A stretch of 64,000 bases of DNA from Amycolatopsis umgeniensis (GCF_014205155.1 NZ_JACHMX010000001.1:1116001-1180000), one strand, 5' to 3'. Shown: positions 52,101 through 60,954, counted from the first letter of the stretch. Notes: generated by a model from the letters alone, not told the origin. Numbers and translations: made by a program.

Positions 52101-55007
52101 ATGGTCATGAGAGTTCGAGCGCACCGCACCGCCTGGCTCGCCTTGGTCCTCGCCCTGCTGGCGGGCCTGCTCACCACGACCGCGGCGAACGCGGAGGTGC
52201 ACCATCCCCGCCAGCAGTGGCTGCGCGAGGCCACCGCCGGACTCTTCCTCCACTGGGGCATGTTCACCGCGCCGCGCCAGACCGACTGCGCCGCTTGGGA
52301 GCGCGCCGTCACCGACGGCGGCTGGAGCGCCGACTATTGGGTGGACGAGGCCCGCAAACTCGGTGCCTCCTACATCGTGCTCGCCACCTTCCACAGCAGG
52401 CTGGGTTACGCGCGGCCGTGGCCGTCGAAGATCCCGGGCAGCTGTGCCACGCGACGCGACCTCCTCGGCGAACTCGTGAAAGCGGGCAACGCCAAGGGTG
52501 TCCGGACCATCCTCTACATGACCGACGATCCTCAGTGGCACAAGGAAACCGGCGTCGAGTCACTGGATTCCGCCGCGTACTCCGCCTACAAGGGCAGGCA
52601 GGTCGACCTGACCACACGTCCCGGCTTCGGCGAGTACAGCTACGACCTCTTCCACGAGGTCATGGACCGCTACTCGGACCTCGCCGGGTTCTGGATCGAC
52701 AACGACAACGAGTACTGGGAGAAGAACGGACTCTACGAACAGATCCGTGAGAAACGGCCGTCCTGGCTGCTGAGCAACAACAACGAGGACACGCCGATCA
52801 TGGACACCGTCAGCAACGAGCAGAAGACCGGCATCACCCCGCCGTACGACTACCCGCAGGCCGCTTTCACCCCGATGCCGAGGCTCACCGAGGCCGACTA
52901 CAAACTGCCGACCAACGGCGGCTGGTGGTACGACGGCACCGATCAGGCCGTCGACTTCCGGCTGTCCACCGGGCGCTACATCGCCAACGCCGGTTCGTCG
53001 ATGAAATCGCTGATGGCCGAAACCCCGATGGTGAACGGGAAGTTCCCGCCACAGCAGGAGGCGTACAACGACTTCATGGCGAGCTGGGTGCCGCCGATCA
53101 AGTCCTCTCTGCAGGGCAGAGAAGGCGGGGGCTACCTGTACGGCGGGATGCAGCCCGGATTCTGGAACGACGGCGCGCACGGCGTCATCACGGTCGGACC
53201 CGGCGCCCGGACGCAGTATCTCCACGTGGTCACCCGGCCCCGCACCGACCTGCTCCGCTTGCGCGACAACGGGTACAAGGTGACGGCGGTGTCCGACGTG
53301 CGTACGGGGAAATCGCTGCGGTTCAGTCAATCCGCCGGGTATCTGACCCTTGTGGACATCAAGGACTGGGACACCTACGACACCGTGTTCAAGGTGGAAA
53401 CGGCCGGGCAGCAGTTCTTCCACGACTCCCGCACGATCAAGGCGACCGCTTCCTCCTCGCGGGCAGGGCATCCGGCGTCGAATCTCGTCGACGGGAACTT
53501 CGAGAACTACTGGGACGCCGACGGCAAGCAACCGGTCTCCCTGACCTTGGACCTCGGCAGGCGGCGACCGGCGACCTCCCTCGCGGTGAACCAGCGCGAG
53601 ATGTCGCCGACGCACGCGCGCGAATCGTTCGGCAGGCCGGAGGATTCGTCCCGGATCCAGGACTATCGCGTCTATGTCAGTGACGACGGCCAGAACTGGG
53701 GCGAGCCGGTCCGCACCGGCGCGATGCCGAGCGCTCGCGGCGTGCAGTTCATCGATCTCGGCGAACGACAGACCCGGTTCATCAAGCTCGAGGTGCTGAA
53801 CACCTGGTCCGGGCCACAGGCGAAGCCCTTCTACCGGCAGTTGGCGATCGACGAGATCAAGGTGGCCTACGGCTCCCCGAGTTCGGTCTTCGGGACGCAG
53901 GTCCCGCTGGAGGCCGAGTCCTTCCGCAACGACCACGACGGCCGAGCCCGCCTCGGCTGGTGTTCCTCTTGCTCCGGGTCGTTCCAGGTCACCGGGCTCG
54001 GCGGCGGCCCGCGTAACTCGGTCACCTATCAGGGAGTGACGGTCTCCGAAGCCGGGAATCACCGGCTCCAGCTCGACACCCAGAGCGGACGGGCGACGTC
54101 GGTGGCGGTGAGTGTCAACGGCGGTGTTCCGATCGAGACCACGATCGAAGACGGCACTCCGGGCATCGTGACCTCGACGACGATCCCCGTCCCGCTGAAT
54201 GCCGGCGCCAACACCGTCAAGGTGTTCAGCAACGCACCCTCGGGACCGGCTCTCGACCGGATCGCGATCGCTCCCCTGCCGCCGTCGTCCTACACGCCGA
54301 AGACGACCTTGACCGTCGAACCCGGTGGTGTCCAATGGCTTTCGCCGGGGCGCCAAGCCCTGCGGGTGACCGCGAAGGTGCGGCTCGACGCCGATGACGC
54401 GATCAGCGCGGTCACCCTGGCACCGGTCGTTCCGGCGGGCTGGAGTGTGCAGGGTGGTCCGGCCACGGCGGCGTCCATGCGGGTCGGGAACGAACTCGAA
54501 GGCTCGTGGACGCTGGTCTCCCCCGAAGGCGTCACCGCGGCCGACATCCCCGTCACCGCGTCGTTCGACCTGCTCGGGCGGGCGAAATCGGTGAGCAAAC
54601 CGGTGCGGGTGAGTCCGTTGCCGTCGGATCGGGTCTTCATGCGGGAGGCCGAGGACTCGGCGAACGACGTCGGCAGCGCGGGCGTCACGAACTGCGGGGT
54701 GTGCTCGGGCGGCCAAAAGGTCCGCAACATCGGCGGCGATCCGGGCTCGTCCGTGGTGTTCGAGGACGTCACCGTGCCCGAAACGAGGCGCTACACCCTC
54801 TACATCGACTTCACCGTGAACGGACCGCGGTCGTACTTCGTCACGGTGAACGGCGGCACGCCGGTCGAGGTAAAGGTCGACGGCGCGGGCAACAACACCC
54901 GGCTCACGACGTCGTTACCGGTCGAACTGCGAGCGGGGAAGAACACGATCGAGCTGGCGAACGACCACGCGTCCGCTCCGGATCTCGATCGGTTGTCACT
55001 GGGGTGA
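52101..55007 (+). CDS. Secreted GH29 alpha-L-fucosidase-like multidomain protein
   Basis: 968 residues. Signal peptide (AWLALVLALLAGLLTTTAANA). The catalytic GH29 barrel (FLHWGMFTAPRQTDCAAWERAV, YIVLATFHSRLG, AGFWIDNDNEYW with the nucleophile-position Asp) is followed by an F5/8 discoidin domain (ATASSSRAGHPASNLVDGN, SLTLDLGRRRPATSLAVN). Then a CBM35/CBM6-like module (VPLEAESFRNDHDGRARLGW), a NEW3-type Ig-like linker (TLTVEPGGVQWLSPGRQALRV) and a second CBM (FMREAEDSANDVGSAGVTNC). The two modules contain the matching CSSCSG/CGVCSGG pairs. Extracellular removal of fucose, or another alpha-linked deoxysugar, from plant, fungal or host glycans is likely. Confidence 0.88.
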   Translation: MVMRVRAHRTAWLALVLALLAGLLTTTAANAEVHHPRQQWLREATAGLFLHWGMFTAPRQTDCAAWERAVTDGGWSADYWVDEARKLGASYIVLATFHSRLGYARPWPSKIPGSCATRRDLLGELVKAGNAKGVRTILYMTDDPQWHKETGVESLDSAAYSAYKGRQVDLTTRPGFGEYSYDLFHEVMDRYSDLAGFWIDNDNEYWEKNGLYEQIREKRPSWLLSNNNEDTPIMDTVSNEQKTGITPPYDYPQAAFTPMPRLTEADYKLPTNGGWWYDGTDQAVDFRLSTGRYIANAGSSMKSLMAETPMVNGKFPPQQEAYNDFMASWVPPIKSSLQGREGGGYLYGGMQPGFWNDGAHGVITVGPGARTQYLHVVTRPRTDLLRLRDNGYKVTAVSDVRTGKSLRFSQSAGYLTLVDIKDWDTYDTVFKVETAGQQFFHDSRTIKATASSSRAGHPASNLVDGNFENYWDADGKQPVSLTLDLGRRRPATSLAVNQREMSPTHARESFGRPEDSSRIQDYRVYVSDDGQNWGEPVRTGAMPSARGVQFIDLGERQTRFIKLEVLNTWSGPQAKPFYRQLAIDEIKVAYGSPSSVFGTQVPLEAESFRNDHDGRARLGWCSSCSGSFQVTGLGGGPRNSVTYQGVTVSEAGNHRLQLDTQSGRATSVAVSVNGGVPIETTIEDGTPGIVTSTTIPVPLNAGANTVKVFSNAPSGPALDRIAIAPLPPSSYTPKTTLTVEPGGVQWLSPGRQALRVTAKVRLDADDAISAVTLAPVVPAGWSVQGGPATAASMRVGNELEGSWTLVSPEGVTAADIPVTASFDLLGRAKSVSKPVRVSPLPSDRVFMREAEDSANDVGSAGVTNCGVCSGGQKVRNIGGDPGSSVVFEDVTVPETRRYTLYIDFTVNGPRSYFVTVNGGTPVEVKVDGAGNNTRLTTSLPVELRAGKNTIELANDHASAPDLDRLSLG

Positions 55008-55016
55008 GGTACCGGC

Positions 55017-55047
55017 TTGACCCTCTCCCCGGGAGAGGGTTCAGGCT
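55017..55047 (+). promoter_or_regulatory. MerR-type promoter/operator of the MerR-BtrH operon
   Basis: -35 TTGACC (55017-55022), 19-bp spacer, -10 CAGGCT (55042-55047). The spacer overlaps a perfect dyad ACCCTCTCCC-C-GGGAGAGGGT (55020-55040). ATG at 55054 begins seven bases after the -10, giving a leaderless, self-controlled transcript. Confidence 0.82.
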
Positions 55048-55053
55048 GGTCCC

Positions 55054-55857
55054 ATGACGACCTTGATGCCGATCGGCGTGTTCGCGCACGCCACCCGGCT
55101 GTCGGTCCGCGCGCTGCGGAACTACGACCGGCTCGGCCTGCTGGTACCCGCTCGGATCGACCCCGGCAGCGGGTACCGCCGGTACTCGCTCGAGCAGTTC
55201 GCCGACGCGAGCCTGATCCGGCGGTTGCGCGAACTGGAGGTGCCGCTGTCGGAGATCGCCGAAATACTCGCCGCGGGCACCCCGGACGACGTGAAGGCCG
55301 CGATCAAGCGGCATCACGACAGGGTGGCCGCGCGGGCCGCGGAACTCGCGGCGATCAGCGGCGAACTCGACTCGGTCCTCGCCGAGCCGACGCGGTGGCT
55401 GCACGTCTACGAACGCGTGCGCGCTCCGCAGCCGATCGCCCGCCTGAGGATCCGGACCCCGCTGAGCGGCCTGGCCGAGCTGATCGGCCCCGCCTACGCG
55501 CGATTGTTCGCGGCGCTCGACGCTCAGGGCGTCGCGCCGTCCGGACCGCCCGGGACCCGTTACCTCACCGAAGACCCCGACGAGTTGACCGTCGAATTGT
55601 TCGTCCCGGTGGACGGTCCGGTGCGGGACGACGGCGAGCTCGGCTCCGCCGAGCTTCCCGGCGGTCTGCTCGCGGCGACGATCCACGAGGGTGACTACGG
55701 CGATGTCGAAACCGCCTACCGTTCCTTGGGCCGCTGGATCGCCGAACGCGACCGAGTCCCGACGGGGCCTGCCGAAGAGTTGTACCTGGTGGCCCCCGGA
55801 CCATCGGTCGCACCCGAGGCCTACCGCACCGAGATCGCCTGGCCGGTGACCACGTGA
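55054..55857 (+). CDS. MerR-family regulator with GyrI-like effector domain
   Basis: 267 residues: HTH IGVFAHATRLSVRALRNYDRLGLLVPARIDPGSGYRRY, then helices (LIRRLRELEVPLSEIAEILA, HHDRVAARAAELAAISGELD) and a C-terminal GyrI/BmrR-type ligand-binding domain (LTVELFVPVDGPV, LPGGLLAATIHEGDYGDVETAY). Recognises a lipophilic compound. The GTGA overlap with the next gene couples it to the BtrH-like enzyme. Its own promoter is the dyad at 55017-55047. Confidence 0.92.
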   Translation: MTTLMPIGVFAHATRLSVRALRNYDRLGLLVPARIDPGSGYRRYSLEQFADASLIRRLRELEVPLSEIAEILAAGTPDDVKAAIKRHHDRVAARAAELAAISGELDSVLAEPTRWLHVYERVRAPQPIARLRIRTPLSGLAELIGPAYARLFAALDAQGVAPSGPPGTRYLTEDPDELTVELFVPVDGPVRDDGELGSAELPGGLLAATIHEGDYGDVETAYRSLGRWIAERDRVPTGPAEELYLVAPGPSVAPEAYRTEIAWPVTT

Positions 55858-56849
55858 TCCTCACCGGAATCAAGACCACGGGCGGCGAGCACTGCGAGAC
55901 CAGCACTCTCGACGTACTTTTGCGGCACGCCGGGATCGAGCTGTCCGAGCCGATGCTGTTCGGACTCGGCGAAGGTCTGGGCTTCATCTACTGGGACGGG
56001 AAGAACCTGCAGTTCCCCTTTCTCGGCGGGCGCAGCAAACCCGCCGAGATCACGGGCAAACTGACCGGGCACCTCGGACTGACCTTGCAGGTCAAGGAAA
56101 CCACGTCGGCGCGGACGGCGTGGCGGAACGTGGCCGAGCAGCTCGATGCCGGTGTCCCGGTCGGAGTGCAGCTCGACTCGTACCATCTCGAGTACTTCAC
56201 CTCGAAAGTCCACTTTGGAGGGCACTTCGCCGCTTTGTACGGCTACGACGACGAAAGGGCGTTCCTGGTCGACACCGCGCAACAGGGTGGTTCCGTGTCG
56301 ACGTCGCTGACGAGCCTCGAACGTGCTCGTGGCGAGAAAGGGCCGATGACGGCGAAGAACCGCTCGTTCACCATCACCGCGGAAGCGCCCCCTGTTCCGC
56401 TTGCCGACGTCATCCGGACAGCCGTACGGGCCAACGCGGCGGAGTTCCTCAACCCGCCGATCGCCAACCTCGGATATCGCGGGATCGGGAAGGCGTCCGT
56501 CCAGGTGAGAAAATGGCTGGAGCGCAGCAGTGATCCCGCTCGCGACCTCCCGCAGGCCGCCGTCCTGATGGAGCGGGCGGGAACCGGCGGCGCGCTCTTC
56601 CGCCGGCTCTACCGCGACTTCCTCGAAGAATGCACGGCACTCGTCGATGACGCCGGTCTCCGCTCCGCCCATGAGAAATACCGCGCGATCACTCCACTAT
56701 GGACAGAGGTCGCGCACTTGGTCACCCGGGCAGGGGAAACCGGCGACATCGAGCATCTGGCCGACGCGTCCGCCATCCTGTCCGAGCTGGCTCAGCGCGA
56801 ACAGGAGGCGATGACGGCGCTCGCGACCGTTCAGCCCTGCCGCTCGTAG
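55854..56849 (+). CDS. BtrH-N / DUF4872 protein (acyl-transfer-like, cysteine peptidase fold)
   Basis: 331 residues. The N-terminal BtrH-like domain has Cys14 (GGEHCETSTLDVLL), His123 (HFGGHFAALYGYDDERAFLVD) and Asp139, the papain-type triad arrangement. The C-terminal DUF4872 part (residues ~190-320) is helical and precedes the tail. BtrH of butirosin biosynthesis moves an ACP-bound acyl chain to the antibiotic; this stand-alone relative might modify or inactivate a small amine such as an antibiotic, consistent with control by a drug-sensing MerR. GTG at 55854 overlaps the merR stop. 19-bp convergent overlap with the next gene. Confidence 0.82.
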   Translation: MILTGIKTTGGEHCETSTLDVLLRHAGIELSEPMLFGLGEGLGFIYWDGKNLQFPFLGGRSKPAEITGKLTGHLGLTLQVKETTSARTAWRNVAEQLDAGVPVGVQLDSYHLEYFTSKVHFGGHFAALYGYDDERAFLVDTAQQGGSVSTSLTSLERARGEKGPMTAKNRSFTITAEAPPVPLADVIRTAVRANAAEFLNPPIANLGYRGIGKASVQVRKWLERSSDPARDLPQAAVLMERAGTGGALFRRLYRDFLEECTALVDDAGLRSAHEKYRAITPLWTEVAHLVTRAGETGDIEHLADASAILSELAQREQEAMTALATVQPCRS

Positions 56850-57628
56850 GGCAGCTTCTCCCCCGCTTCCACCGCGAACGGCAGTTCGTTGCCCGCCGGC
56901 GGCAGAGGGCAGGTGGCGAAGTCGGTGAACGCGCACGGCAGGTTCGCCGCTCGGGTGAAGTCGAGGACGACGGACCCGTCCTCGGCCGGCGCGGGCACCG
57001 CGAGCGACCTGTTCGCCGCGTAGGTGGTCACTCCGCTCGTGGCATCGGTGAACAGGAGGAGCAATCCGTCCTCCTTCCCGTTGAACGCGGTGAGCGTGTG
57101 CTCCGCGCCGTCGTGCTCGAAACGCACGATGCCCGGGGAGACATAGACGTGACTGAGGCCTTCGACAACCGCGCCGACCGTGGTCGGCCGAGGCTCGTCG
57201 AAGGCCTCGAAAGTGCCCGAGAGTACCCAGGCCGCGTCGGGCTCGTACGCCGGGACGCCGCGGAAAGCGTTCAGCACCGGAGCCTTCGGGTCATGCGTTC
57301 GGATCAGGTACCCGCCGCGACGCGCCACCTCGATCTCGATCTCCCCGGCCGCGACCCGGGTGGTCGCACCGCTGTTGACCAGCTCGAAGCGACGGACACC
57401 GGTGAGCCGCTCACCGTCGTGCGAGAGATCCGCGCCCTGCGGATCGAGGTAGGCCGCGTCGGCGTCCTGCCACCACAGGCCGGGCAGACCCTCGTACGCG
57501 CGCGGCTTGTCCTCGAGCCAGTCGAGCGAGATCAGGGCGAGCCAGCCGAGCGGATCGGCGAGATCACGCTCGCGCTGGGCCTTCCAACCTCGCCAGTCCT
57601 GCGTGAACGTGTCCAAAGTGGTGGTCAT
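56831..57628 (-). CDS. DUF1684 domain protein
   Basis: 265 residues with the DUF1684 pattern: N-terminal WRGWKAQRERDLADPLGWLALISLDWL, a mostly beta core (RVAAGEIEIEVARRGGYLIRTHDP, GIVRFEHDGAEHTLTAFNGKEDGLLLLFTDATSG) and the ending VLDFTRAANLPCAFTDFATCPLPPAGNELPF. The family is found in bacteria and archaea without defined function; the sheet pattern suggests a small-molecule binding or hydrolytic enzyme. ATG 57628. Downstream of the ABM-type gene (65-base gap), same strand. Confidence 0.85.
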   Translation of the reverse strand: MTTTLDTFTQDWRGWKAQRERDLADPLGWLALISLDWLEDKPRAYEGLPGLWWQDADAAYLDPQGADLSHDGERLTGVRRFELVNSGATTRVAAGEIEIEVARRGGYLIRTHDPKAPVLNAFRGVPAYEPDAAWVLSGTFEAFDEPRPTTVGAVVEGLSHVYVSPGIVRFEHDGAEHTLTAFNGKEDGLLLLFTDATSGVTTYAANRSLAVPAPAEDGSVVLDFTRAANLPCAFTDFATCPLPPAGNELPFAVEAGEKLPYERQG

Positions 57629-57692
57629 CGCCGATCCCTTCCGTGACCTTGTTCGTTCTCCCAGGTCAACGGCCTGCGGGCGGCGTTATTTC

Positions 57693-58001
57693 CTATCCCG
57701 GTATGTGGGCTCGGTAGTCCTCGGTGGTGCCCTCTTCGGCGGCGACCAGCTCGGCGATGGGCGCGAAGAAGGCCTTGACGCCCGGCAGGTTCGCGCCTTT
57801 CTCCCGTGAGGCGGCGAAGTCCTCGGAGGACCGCCACCACACCACGTCGAGCCAGGTCTCGTCGTCGACCCGGATCAGCTGGGCGTCGAGGAAACCTTCC
57901 CTGTCGGCGCGGAAGTCGGCGAGCATCGCGGGGCGGGCCTGGAGCAGTTCGTCCGCGCGGTCGGCCGGGACCTTGAAGCGGGTCAGTTCCACTGTCGTCA
58001 T
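57693..58001 (-). CDS. Antibiotic biosynthesis monooxygenase-like (dimeric alpha/beta barrel) protein
   Basis: 102 residues with the ferredoxin-like ABM fold: VELTRFKVPADRADELLQARPAMLADFRADREGFLDAQLIRVDDETWLDVVWWRSSEDFAASREKG. Small proteins of this fold oxidise aromatic substrates or help heme or quinone handling. No cofactor-binding residue is diagnostic. ATG 58001. Possibly co-transcribed with the DUF1684 gene. Confidence 0.8.
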   Translation of the reverse strand: MTTVELTRFKVPADRADELLQARPAMLADFRADREGFLDAQLIRVDDETWLDVVWWRSSEDFAASREKGANLPGVKAFFAPIAELVAAEEGTTEDYRAHIPG

Positions 58002-58119
58002 GGCGCAGATGCTAGGCGACGCGCTTCGCCTTGGTGGCCTTTAGTCTGAGCTCGGCAGCTGCCGCGATTAGTCGGCTAAATGCGACGGCCCGTGCTCGGC
58101 GTAGCGGCACCTTTCTGAC

Positions 58120-58173
58120 GGATTCACCCGTCAGTGGTGAATGCGCCGGTTGCGTTGTTGCTTAAAATTACGA
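58120..58173. repeat. 54-bp direct repeat, upstream copy
   Basis: GGATTCACC...GTCAGTGGTGAATG...GTTGCGTTGTTGCTTAAAATTACGA; differs from the copy at 58332-58385 at two positions. It contains the dyad ATTCACC-N7-GGTGAAT and a TAAAAT -10-like hexamer. It is the promoter region of the HNH gene duplicated 212 bp upstream but without the LexA box. The segment between the copies (58174-58331) has no recognised gene. Confidence 0.85.
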
Positions 58174-58331
58174 CTGGGACGCGACTGGATCGGCGACGGG
58201 GAGCTTCTGCTCGCTGCCCTGGATGACGGCGTCGGGCCCGGCCCCCCGTCCTCGACCTGCCCAGCGACGAGATCGCCGAACAAGCGCCAGGCTGACATTT
58301 GATCTCACGTCGGGTAGCAGCTACTTTTGGC

Positions 58332-58385
58332 GGATTCACCTGTCAGTGGTGAATGTGCCGGTTGCGTTGTTGCTTAAAATTACGA
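58332..58385. repeat. 54-bp direct repeat, downstream copy (promoter of the HNH gene)
   Basis: Near-identical partner of 58120-58173. Its end overlaps the start of the LexA-like box, and its TAAAAT is a plausible -10 for the DUF222-HNH gene. Confidence 0.85.
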
Positions 58386-58396
58386 ACACCTGTTCG
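58383..58396 (+). promoter_or_regulatory. LexA (SOS) box
   Basis: CGAACACCTGTTCG, matching the actinobacterial LexA consensus CGAAC-N4-GTTCG, 25 bases before the HNH gene start and directly downstream of its TAAAAT -10. Confidence 0.88.
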
Positions 58397-58420
58397 ACAG
58401 TTGTGCGGTATTGTTGTGGG

Positions 58421-59680
58421 GTGTCCGAGACCTTTCTCCCCGAACTGCCGCAGGAGCTGTGGCGCGCCGGCAAGCTGGAGCTTGCCCATGGCGTGCTGCA
58501 GTTCCTGCAGATGATGCGGATCGCCTCCGCCGGGCTGGGGCGGTATCTGGCGGAGGTCGAGTCCCGGGGCGCGAAAGACCTCTACGGCTACGGTTCCACG
58601 GCGGCGTGGTTCGCTGATGTGGCGGGGTTGTCGCGGGGTGAGGCCAGTCCGATCGTGAGTCAGGCGATCGCGCTGAACCCGACCCGAGCCCTGGACGGCA
58701 CGGAGATTCCGGCGGTCGCTCCCGCGACCGGCGCGGCTGCCGCCGAGGGCGCGATCGGAGAGCAGCGGATCAAGCAGATCCTGGAGATCCTGGCCCGGAT
58801 CCCAACAGATGTGTCGGTGGAGGATCGGGAGTGCGCGGAGAAGACCCTCGCCGATCTGGCCCGCGACGCCGGGCCCCGGCAGGTGTCGAAGCTCGGGGAC
58901 AACCTGCTCGCCTGGCTCGACCCCGATGGGAACGAACCCAAAGACCCCGAACCCAAACAACCCAGCCGCGAAGTCACCCTGGAACGGCGCAAGGACGGGT
59001 TCTGGACACTGAACGGCCTCCTCGACGACGAACTCGGTGCCCGCACCGCCGCAGCCCTCGAGGCCTACGCGGCACCACCCCCGATCGACGAATCCGGCCA
59101 AGCCGATATACGCACCAAAGCCGAACGTCAAGGCGATGCGTGGGCCGAACTCCTGGACTTGGCGGTCGCGTGTCCTGATCAGCCTGGGACCAACGGCTAC
59201 CGGACTCTGATCCACGTGACCATCGGGCTCGAGGAACTCAAGACCGGGCTCGGCACCGCCTGCGTGGACTTCATCGGCACGATGACCGCCCGCGAAGCCA
59301 GGATGGCCGCCTGCGATTGCCTGATGTTGCCGGTCGTGATGAACGCGGCTGGTGAGCCGCTGGATGTGGGGCGGTTGAAGCGGTTCGTCACCCCCGCCCA
59401 GCGCCGAGCCCTCAACATCCGCGACCGAGGCTGCGCCTTCCCCAGCTGTCACCGCAGACCGAGGAACTGTCACGCCCACCACATTGATCACTGGGCAGAC
59501 GGCGGCCCCACCGACCTCCGCAACCTCGTCCTGCTCTGCGGGTTCCACCACCGCCTGATCCACCACGGCGACTGGCAAGTCCGGATGGCAGCCGATGGGT
59601 TACCGGAGTTCATCCCACCCCAGTACCTGGACCCGCTACAACGAGCCCGGCGCAACACCCTCCACCGCGCCACCGCATAA
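58421..59680 (+). CDS. DUF222/HNH endonuclease domain protein (13E12-like)
   Basis: 419 residues: an N-terminal DUF222 helical region (residues ~1-200, e.g. LRRIP-type LQFLQMMRIASAGLGRYLAEVES and LARIPTDVSVEDREC), a Pro-rich linker and a C-terminal HNH nuclease (CAFPSCHRRPRNCHAHHIDHWADGGPTDLRNLVLLCGFHHRLIHHG with paired cysteines and HHID). These form the 13E12-repeat family of M. tuberculosis, several of which carry LexA sites. GTG 58421. The LexA box and -10 upstream indicate DNA-damage induction. A damaged second copy follows at 59936-60219. Mobile-element association is likely but no transposase is present. Confidence 0.9.
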   Translation: MSETFLPELPQELWRAGKLELAHGVLQFLQMMRIASAGLGRYLAEVESRGAKDLYGYGSTAAWFADVAGLSRGEASPIVSQAIALNPTRALDGTEIPAVAPATGAAAAEGAIGEQRIKQILEILARIPTDVSVEDRECAEKTLADLARDAGPRQVSKLGDNLLAWLDPDGNEPKDPEPKQPSREVTLERRKDGFWTLNGLLDDELGARTAAALEAYAAPPPIDESGQADIRTKAERQGDAWAELLDLAVACPDQPGTNGYRTLIHVTIGLEELKTGLGTACVDFIGTMTAREARMAACDCLMLPVVMNAAGEPLDVGRLKRFVTPAQRRALNIRDRGCAFPSCHRRPRNCHAHHIDHWADGGPTDLRNLVLLCGFHHRLIHHGDWQVRMAADGLPEFIPPQYLDPLQRARRNTLHRATA

Positions 59681-59682
59681 CC

Positions 59683-59722
59683 CCGAGGAGCCCGCCACCC
59701 CCACCGGCGACGGGCCCCTCGG
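59683..59722 (+). terminator. Hairpin after the HNH gene
   Basis: Imperfect stem CCGAGG-A-GCCCGCC ... GG-CGA-CGGGC-CCCTCGG. The same element (AAGCCCGCC...GGCGACGGGCT) follows the broken copy at 60177-60209, so gene and terminator were duplicated together. Confidence 0.6.
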
Positions 59723-59935
59723 CATGCCCGCAACGGAAGATCGGGGAACTCAACGCCCCTAACCACACTGGAAACCAGCACGAACCCCACAAGGCCCCAG
59801 ACAAGACCCGACCTAGCGGATAACCAAATACCGGTCCACCAGAACGCGACTCACCACTCACGACCACCCGGATGTAGCGAAAGCCGATTCTCCCGGCCCG
59901 ATCCTCCGATAGAAGCACACCCGATCGCGACCAGG

Positions 59936-60219
59936 GCTTCGTCGGAACCATGGCCGCCTGCGACTGCCTCATGCTCCACATCGTCTTGAACGCGGCTGGA
60001 GAGCCCCACGGATCTCCGGAACCTGGTGCTGCTGTGCGGCTTCCACCACCGCCTGATCCACCACGGCGACTGGCAAGTCCGGATGGCGGCCGATGGGTTA
60101 CCGGAGTTCATCCCACCTCAATACCTGGACCCGTTAGGACGAGCCCGGCGCGACACCCGCCACCGCATGACCCGAGAAGCCCGCCACCCACACGGCGACG
60201 GGCTCCTCGCGAACCCGTA
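59936..60219 (+). pseudogene. Broken second copy of the DUF222-HNH gene
   Basis: Starts in the late DUF222 region (GTMAACDCLMLHIVLNAAGEP, corresponding to residues around 290-310 of the intact gene but lacking TAREAR). It then skips about 60 codons including the HNH cysteines and continues in a different frame with DLRNLVLLCGFHHRLIHHGD WQVRMAADGL to the natural end LLANP. Truncated, internally deleted and frameshifted, so non-functional. The flanking 59723-59935 interval holds no gene. Confidence 0.88.
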
Positions 60220-60324
60220 GACCGGCTGCGCCATTCGGGCGTATTCGCGCAAAAGTCCTCGATTGTTTCTCAGTGCACGGAGCAGGATCGGCCGTTCCGG
60301 ACTTGGGAGGGGACGGAATGCCTC

Positions 60325-60954
60325 ATGGTGAATCAGCCACGTGGACCGGACGGTCGTTGGGTCAAATACAAATTCGGCGCCGGAGCCGTGGTCACAGTGG
60401 GAGTGGTCATGGCCGCTACGAGCGGGATAGGTGGCGGTGGCGCCGCGTCCCTCGATTCCGCCGCGGGCCAAGCCCTCAAAGGCAAGACCTCCAGCAAGAA
60501 ATCCGCTCAGCAGGGCCGCCATTCCGAAGCATGGCAGCGCCTGGGCTGGCGCCAGCTCAAGAGAACCGCTAAACGGGAACTGAAGTGCGGGCCGCATTCC
60601 TTCGGCGAAGCCCAGCGATTCTTCTTGCGTCATCCCTGCGTCGATCTCGATCGCCTGATCGTCACCATCGGAGACGGCGCCGGGAACACCATCGCCGTAT
60701 CCGTCGCGTGGGTGAAGATGCCCAAGGCGCGCGAAGCGAGCGAGCTGAAACGGCTCATCGACAAGGACGGCACCGGCAATGTCGCGCTCCTCGGTGAGAC
60801 AGCACACGGAGGCCGTTTCACCGGCGAGAACTACGACTCCCGCTTGGACAGGAAGCTGGTCGTGATCGCCGAGTCCGCTCCCTCCGCGGGACGGCCGAGC
60901 GAAGCGACGCTGGAGACCGCCGTCGAGGTCGCCGTGGAGTTCCCCGCGCCTTGA
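60325..60954 (+). CDS. Hypothetical protein with one N-terminal membrane segment
   Basis: 209 residues, family not recognised. Short charged start (MVNQPRGPDGRWVKYK), hydrophobic segment at about residues 17-35 (FGAGAVVTVGVVMAATSGIGG), then a basic Ser/Lys/Gln linker and a soluble domain (CGPHSFGEAQRFFLRHPCVDLDRLIVTIGDG, SVAWVKMPKAREASELKRLID, GGRFTGENYDSRLDRKLVVIAESA). The two Cys (CGPHS...HPCVD) may pair. It could be an extracytoplasmic domain tethered to the membrane. ATG 60325 is the first start giving the conserved-looking N-terminus. GGGAGGGG lies upstream. Confidence 0.7.
   Translation: MVNQPRGPDGRWVKYKFGAGAVVTVGVVMAATSGIGGGGAASLDSAAGQALKGKTSSKKSAQQGRHSEAWQRLGWRQLKRTAKRELKCGPHSFGEAQRFFLRHPCVDLDRLIVTIGDGAGNTIAVSVAWVKMPKAREASELKRLIDKDGTGNVALLGETAHGGRFTGENYDSRLDRKLVVIAESAPSAGRPSEATLETAVEVAVEFPAP

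Noticed and set aside
58174..58331. Small gene between the two 54-bp repeats (minus-strand peptides such as FGDLVAGQVEDG and IQGSEQKLPVAD)
   Set aside because: The gene-like pieces are in different frames with no complete start-to-stop unit; too little to call a gene, and the family is not recognised.
58120..58385. Repeats near the HNH gene as a possible CRISPR array
   Set aside because: Only two copies of a 54-bp unit with one long spacer, no cas genes; better explained as a promoter duplication.
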